DNA from: Phoronis ovalis
Taxonomy: Eukaryota; Phoronida; Phoronidae
Direction: 5' to 3'
Assembly: GCA_028565635.1 (NCBI GenBank)
Contig: JAOXYB010033774.1
Span: 1-14,187 of the forward strand
DNA length: 14,187 nt
This document shows, one piece after another, positions 11,001 to 14,187 of this stretch; the first letter of the stretch is position 1; every line of letters starts with the position of its first letter. A program made the position numbers and the translations under genes. A model generated the notes under the pieces. The model worked only from the letters and a program-made list of their open reading frames with translations. It searched no databases and had not been told where the DNA came from.

Positions 11001-14000
11001 TCATTAAATCCATACTGGATGTTCCAACCAAGAGGACCAAACTTTTTCCTCTCCTGAATCAAAGCATGGAAGAAACATAAACCAAATAACATCTTCTCAA
11101 AGATCTGCAAAGAAAGCAAAATATCACAATACACAATGCTAGAATATTTCTTCCTTATATTCATAATTAACCAGAAACAATATAACGAGTCATAAATAAA
11201 TCTTTGGCAGTAAAAAAGACATATTTGCTATGTCAATAAAACACATACTCCTTCTTTCCCAGGGCAGCCGGTGAAGAATGTTTCATCACTGATAGGATCG
11301 TTTAGATATGACTGCAGCAAATTCTGACGCAAACCAGTTGGTGGTTCGTTTGTCATCTTGACACCATTTTGCAACACAGTGACAGGAAACTGTAATATAG
11401 AAACAAGTAGAATAGTTAGATACATTATTAAGTACATTCATTTTTATTTGAATCCTGAATATGCACAAAACTCAGCTAATGGTATAATAAACACGAGACA
11501 AAATAAATAACAGAACACCTTTATAGACTTAATTTTGAAAACGTCAAATATACCAAATATTTACAAATGCCAGATTGGCAAAAGCTACAGCTTAGCCTGA
11601 AGTGAAAAAAAATAGCCATTTTCACCTTGTCAGACGGATAGCTTGTCAGCCACAGTCGAAAATCTGGATTTACTGTTTCGGGTGTAAAGTCTTCACAAAT
11701 TTTTTCTAGTGCAGTCATCCAGGAGACGGCTAAATGACAATTCTGTAGAAGTACCCAAGTTCCAGCTGTTTTTGCTTCCTCTATCATTCTAGCTGCAATG
11801 GGACCCTAAATAAAGAAAAAAACAGTTTAAAAAAATAAAGGTAATCATGTAGCAGAATGTATATATAAATATAAACATGGCCTTATTTGAATTTATGAAT
11901 AATTTTAACAAACAATCAGCTTTAACATGTACGCACCTGTCCCTGGCCGAGTGATATACTTTGTAACCTATTTCCTCCAAAACCTTTATCATCAGCAAAC
12001 TTGAGCAGTGCCATAGTGGGATCAGCACCAGGTGACAATACAAAGATAAGAGGAGCACAGCAGTTGGAGTCATTGTATGACTTGGTCAGATCAAATGGTG
12101 GTGGCTCAACAAATTTCTGGCCCAGCTTTGATGAGACATATGTGGTGATAGCAGGAGAAACCTTAAAAGTGAAAACAATGAAATGCAAAGGAACATTCAT
12201 ACAACTGCACCTTTTATGCACTAAAGGTATTTACAATGACATGTTGTTCTTTCCTGTATATTAACTGCACAAAACCCCGGGGGGTACTCAAGGTTTTTTG
12301 ACTACGGGGGGTACTCAAGGTTTTTTGACTACGGGGATGTGCCAAGGAACCCAATCCAAAATTTTAGCTTGTGGAAGCAAACCCAATCCAAATTTTTTGA
12401 AATTTTAGGGTAGTAATCCAAATTTTGTGAAATATAAGAGTAGCAATCCAAAATTTTAAAATACTTGAGTATAGCAATCCATTTTTATGCAAACTGACTG
12501 ATACAAACCAAATTCCAAAATATATTTATGGAATTATGGATACAAACCTAAAATTAATCCATATTATTTGCTGTAAGCAGTGGGTAGCAATCCAAATTTT
12601 TGAATATCGTTATGGTAGCAATCCAAAAAAATACAGTAAAAAGTATACAATCCAAATCTTCAACTCGGCTACACACCCCCAGCAAAAATAACCTGAGTAC
12701 CCCCCGGGCACAAAACCATTCATAAGGTAAAAAAAGCCTCACTTTCCCATGCTATTCATTTGTTATTTTATAGCCTCAGTGGAAAATATATAGAAACATT
12801 TTTTATCAGAGTGATTGATATAGACAAGTACCTAATAACAGGATTTCAAATTTCAGAATTTTAAAGTGTGCTGCTTTTGAGAAAAGTTCCTGTTTTGTAA
12901 ATCTCAGTCATAAGTTCCCTATAGCTGATTGCAGCTCATATAGCTTGACCTCAGCAGGTATCAGCCACAAATAAGAAAACCAAGTATCCTCACATGTAGC
13001 ATTGTGTCACAAAATGGATGTGCGGGGTTCCAATTCAATACTAGTGTGCACATCATAGCACTGTAATCCAACAGAACATTTGAAAATTATGAAATATTGA
13101 ATTCTGTTAGGTATGATATCACTCGTGCTGATAAAATATGTTTCAACATTTTTTTACATAAATGTTAAAATATTATACGATTTTTAGGGTAACATGAGAG
13201 AGTGAGATGTACTTTAATACACCATTCATTTGTTTATGAAATGAAGTAATAATTATAAAGATTCTTAAAATATTTAATTTCAGTTTCGTCATATTCAGTG
13301 GTGTTGGCGTATTTTATACCAAAGGCTGGGACTTGGTTAGAGGTGATTTATATGTGGGTTTATGCCCAGGTTGCTAGGAATGAAAAATGTAGTTAAACAT
13401 TTTTTAAATAACATGTTGCTATATAACTAGCATTAGCTTTATTCCGAAATAATTTTAATTTATTGGACAGTTAAACCACAATTTAACAAAAATATTTTAC
13501 TGGAAAATTGCCTTGTGCTTTCCATATTTGACCCACAACAACAGAAACAGGAACTCTTTAATTTTGGTGTAAATCATTTTATTTTCAGTCAGCAGGAATG
13601 CTCAAATGTTTCTTTTTCTTCAAAAATAACCAAAAATTTTGTTTCTTGTAAATCTAGATCATTCCATTAAAAGTATTACCATAGGTTTAGAATTTTACGA
13701 ACGTTAATAAATTTGTTCAATTTATATTTTTGGAAATATCTAATTAGTGCATATTAAATATTTCACTATTCAAGTAATCAAAAAAGACCTAGAAATTTTG
13801 TGTCATAATGTATATTTTATTATTACTATAGAGATTATACAAAAAAAATGTCATAAGGACAAAAGAAGATACTAGATATGTTTATATAATATAATATTTA
13901 ATTGTTGTATGCTTGGATTAACCAGATTATTAAAGTCGCATTGATGTTTTAGTTCATACCTTATCCGGGCGGATACATCGAAGAACAATCATTCGTTGAA

Positions 14001-14104
14001 AATCTGACAGCTTTTCCTGCCACGGTGTTGGTAATTCTGTGTTGTGGGGCTCTTTACTCTCATAATATAATCTCCACTCATCGATATGTTGCTCTAAACT
14101 TTTC
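7829..14104 (-). CDS. DNAH12: Axonemal dynein heavy chain, C-terminal part (12 exons, partial at 5' end), DNAH12-like
   Basis: This is the C-terminal motor region of an inner-arm, single-headed axonemal dynein, which drives ciliary sliding by ATP hydrolysis on outer-doublet microtubules. Exons on the minus strand: 13960-14104, 11937-12161, 11626-11805, 11249-11389, 10967-11104, 10515-10748, 9984-10169, 9514-9617, 9096-9300, 8793-8930, 8459-8550, 7829-8090. They total 2050 nt: one leading base of a split codon, then 682 codons and TAA. Every junction keeps frame. Residues 1-48 precede AAA6. Residues 49-230 are the AAA6 core, with VLSPGADP and [12 protein letters not shown]. Residues 231-354 are the AAA6 lid, with [25 protein letters not shown] and YYAPP. 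The rest is the C-terminal domain ending in CQLDD. The first exon is internal, so the stem, AAA1-5 and the microtubule-binding stalk lie beyond the right edge. The dynein family is certain. DNAH12 rather than DNAH7 or DNAH3 rests on remembered similarity (LLTQG linker, [16 protein letters not shown]) and needs a tree. Confidence 0.93.
8206..8345. repeat. Inverted repeat pair in the last dynein intron
   Basis: CATAGCATCTGTCAAGT (8206-8222) and ACTTGACAGCTATG (8332-8345) are inverted copies that differ by a three-base gap. A further direct copy GCATCTGTCAA is at 8367-8377. The pair could bound a 140-bp MITE-like element or be a simple hairpin. It contains no coding frame. Confidence 0.4.
8459..8550 (-). 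CDS. DNAH12: Dynein exon 11 of window: C-terminal domain, short exon
   Basis: A 92-nt exon encoding residues 566-595 and two bases of codon 596: [20 protein letters not shown], then [10 protein letters not shown]. The [16 protein letters not shown] motif identifies it. The acceptor is ttattcag and the donor AT|gtaaat. AT joins T of the last exon as isoleucine, giving [13 protein letters not shown]. Confidence 0.93.
8793..8930 (-). CDS. DNAH12: Dynein exon 10 of window: C-terminal domain
   Basis: Encodes residues 520-565: [20 protein letters not shown], then [19 protein letters not shown] and FDFE. The FWxSGFxFTQxFLTG...QNYARKY signature is typical of axonemal dyneins. The acceptor is cttcag and the donor GAG|gtaaaa. 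It is 46 codons, phase 0 on both sides. Confidence 0.95.
9096..9300 (-). CDS. DNAH12: Dynein exon 9 of window: C-terminal domain
   Basis: Starts with the last base of codon 451 and encodes residues 452-519: [20 protein letters not shown], then [19 protein letters not shown] and LKFLQ. These blocks are strongly conserved across axonemal dyneins. The acceptor is ttttgcag and the donor CAG|gtaata. It is 205 nt and ends in phase 0. Confidence 0.94.
9514..9617 (-). CDS. DNAH12: Dynein exon 8 of window: C-terminal domain
   Basis: Encodes residues 417-450 and two bases of codon 451: [20 protein letters not shown], then [14 protein letters not shown]. The ESMNTVLxQEMxRFN motif is characteristic of axonemal dynein C-terminal domains. 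The acceptor is cctttcag and the donor AA|gtgagt, leaving AA to pair with A of the next exon as lysine. It starts in phase 0. Confidence 0.93.
9806..9897. mobile_element. Short inverted-repeat element in a dynein intron
   Basis: TTAAGGGGTATACATGGGT at 9806-9824 and the reverse complement of TTAGGAGTATACATGGGT at 9880-9897 form inverted ends that share 12 exact bases (GTATACATGGGT) plus near matches. The 92-bp unit has no coding capacity and looks like a tiny MITE. Worn copies of its left end occur just upstream at 9696-9715 (GTAAGGGGCATACATGAGT) and about 9760-9778 (ACATAGGTGAATATTGAAC). No clear target duplication was found. It lies in the intron 9618-9983. Confidence 0.5.
9984..10169 (-). 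CDS. DNAH12: Dynein exon 7 of window: C-terminal domain with Gly-rich linker
   Basis: Encodes residues 355-416: [20 protein letters not shown], then LFDAVLLTQ, a glycine/serine-rich stretch ([10 protein letters not shown], about residues 392-401), and [16 protein letters not shown]. The NVDISK and LLTQ blocks are conserved; the linker is a variable insertion point. The acceptor is gcttcaag and the donor AAA|gtaagt. It is 62 codons, phase 0 on both sides. Confidence 0.93.
10515..10748 (-). CDS. DNAH12: Dynein exon 6 of window: AAA6 lid into C-terminal domain
   Basis: Encodes residues 277-354, including [20 protein letters not shown] and [18 protein letters not shown]. The [12 protein letters not shown] block is diagnostic of dynein heavy chains. 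The acceptor is attgcag and the donor AAG|gtttgt, a weak but GT-type site. It is 78 codons, phase 0 on both sides. The ATG that opens the exon is an internal methionine, not a start. Confidence 0.94.
10749..10966 (-). other. GC-AG intron in the dynein gene
   Basis: The 218-bp intron has donor CAG|GCAAGT and acceptor ATTGCAG. It is the only non-GT donor among the twelve dynein and CaMK1 introns fully inside the window. The exon-side CAG and intronic AAGT match the known GC-AG consensus, which compensates for the mismatch at position +2. The protein context (VRQLQ then MFINEYEE) fixes the junction. Confidence 0.85.
10967..11104 (-). CDS. DNAH12: Dynein exon 5 of window: AAA6 lid, followed by a GC donor
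   Basis: Encodes residues 231-276: [19 protein letters not shown], then [20 protein letters not shown] and ISVRQLQ. This is the first helical part of the AAA6 lid. The acceptor is tttgcag. The donor reads CAG|gcaagt, a non-canonical GC splice site in an otherwise consensus context. Reading on through the intron is not supported, because the next exon starts with [10 protein letters not shown], which follows RQLQ directly in the family. It is 46 codons, phase 0. Confidence 0.92.
11249..11389 (-). CDS. DNAH12: Dynein exon 4 of window: AAA6 core
   Basis: Encodes residues 184-230: [20 protein letters not shown], then QSYLNDP and [10 protein letters not shown]. The first part is the strongly conserved sensor-like segment that follows LTSYPS in all dynein heavy chains. 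The acceptor is tattacag and the donor GGA|gtatgt. It is 47 codons, phase 0 on both sides. Confidence 0.93.
11626..11805 (-). CDS. DNAH12: Dynein exon 3 of window: AAA6 core
   Basis: Encodes residues 124-183, beginning GPIAARM directly after the preceding GQGQ. It contains [16 protein letters not shown], one of the most conserved signatures of dynein heavy chains, and ends [11 protein letters not shown]. The acceptor is tatttag and the donor AAG|gtgaaa. It is 60 codons, phase 0 on both sides. Confidence 0.94.
11937..12161 (-). CDS. DNAH12: Dynein exon 2 of window: start of AAA6 core
   Basis: Encodes residues 49-123, including [23 protein letters not shown] and [16 protein letters not shown]. 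The SPGADPT segment sits where a Walker A would be but lacks GxxxxGK[ST], as expected for the non-catalytic AAA6 of dyneins. The acceptor is cttttaag and the donor is CAG|gtgcgt. Both ends are in phase 0. Confidence 0.93.
12276..12708 (-). mobile_element. hAT-type MITE, copy 2, inside the large dynein intron
   Basis: A 433-bp element bounded by CCCGGGGGGTACTCAAGG and CTGAGTACCCCCCGGG, with a perfect 8-bp target duplication CACAAAAC at 12268-12275 and 12709-12716. It is the same family as 369-715 but inverted. Read on the minus strand it has nine TTTGGATTG-like units against seven in copy 1. The plus-strand left end carries a 27-bp terminal segment twice in tandem (12279-12305 and 12306-12332). 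No transposase is encoded. The element ends about 115 bp upstream of the acceptor of the next dynein exon, and that exon and its splice site are intact. Confidence 0.87.
12717..13959 (-). other. Remainder of the large dynein intron
   Basis: About 1.2 kb of the 1798-bp intron 12162-13959, between the MITE and the donor gtatga. AT-rich, with no open frame of note and no clear repeat. The flanking exons join in phase, so no hidden exon is needed. Confidence 0.65.
13960..14104 (-). CDS. DNAH12: Dynein exon 1 of window: segment before AAA6
   Basis: Encodes residues 1-48 after one base of a split codon. It carries [20 protein letters not shown], the conserved helical stretch that precedes AAA6 in axonemal dyneins. 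The acceptor is ttatag before 14104 and the donor AAG|gtatga follows 13960. The exon joins in phase 0 to VSPAITTYV across a 1798-bp intron that holds a MITE. The preceding exon is outside the window. Confidence 0.9.
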
Positions 14105-14187
14105 CTATAATATAACAAGACATTTGTCATGTCTAATGCCCATCCAATGTGTAGGATATTTTTTTAACATTATTGTTTTTTTACATT

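Noticed and set aside
11789-12073. 94-residue minus-strand frame through the intron between two dynein exons
   Set aside because: It is a different frame from the dynein reading; the dynein frame is fixed by GQGQ joining GPIAARM across the intron.
12001-12264. 87-residue plus-strand frame
   Set aside because: Antisense shadow of the dynein exon 11937-12161.

Overview
This window is nuclear DNA from an animal. It has short exons separated by AT-rich introns with ordinary GT-AG signals, and a large share of transposon-derived repeats. Both recognisable genes lie on the minus strand. One is the 3' end of an axonemal dynein heavy chain, so the organism makes motile cilia or flagella. The other is the 5' end of a CaMK1-type calcium/calmodulin kinase. 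The compact introns and transposon ends of the form CCCGGGGGGTACTC suggest a marine invertebrate, but the species cannot be named from the sequence alone.

Layout from left to right. Bases 1-3801 lie downstream of CaMK1 exon 2, presumably in its second intron, and are rich in repeats. They hold a CA/TG palindromic microsatellite (about 164-256), a 347-bp hAT-type MITE with a perfect 8-bp target duplication (369-715), and two same-orientation copies of an unclassified repeat (987-1522 and 2223-2799) loaded with AGGTCA-type half-sites. Between those two copies is an orphan plus-strand exon-like ORF (1800-2040). CaMK1 coding exon 2 is 3802-3936, intron 1 is 3937-6100, and exon 1 with the start codon is 6101-6216. 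A promoter-like segment with CRE-like and YY1-like motifs follows at about 6300-6330. The intergenic stretch to about 7740 contains a decayed MITE copy (7038-7210).

The dynein heavy chain occupies 7829 to the right edge. Twelve exons join without a frame break into 682 residues plus a stop, from just before AAA6 to the natural C-terminus, closest by recall to the DNAH12/DNAH7/DNAH3 group. All eleven splice junctions are phase-consistent. One intron (10749-10966) has a GC donor. The largest intron (12162-13959) carries a second, longer hAT-type MITE (12276-12708), inverted relative to the first, also with a perfect 8-bp target duplication.

The two genes are tandem on the same strand, with about 1.6 kb between the dynein stop and the CaMK1 start codon. 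Nothing in the sequence shows that they work together. No RNA gene, CRISPR array or prokaryotic-type system was seen. The most interesting material is the transposon structure: a MITE family whose interior is a degenerate minisatellite-like array differing in unit number between copies, and a repeat family that carries perfect nuclear-receptor DR1 sites.
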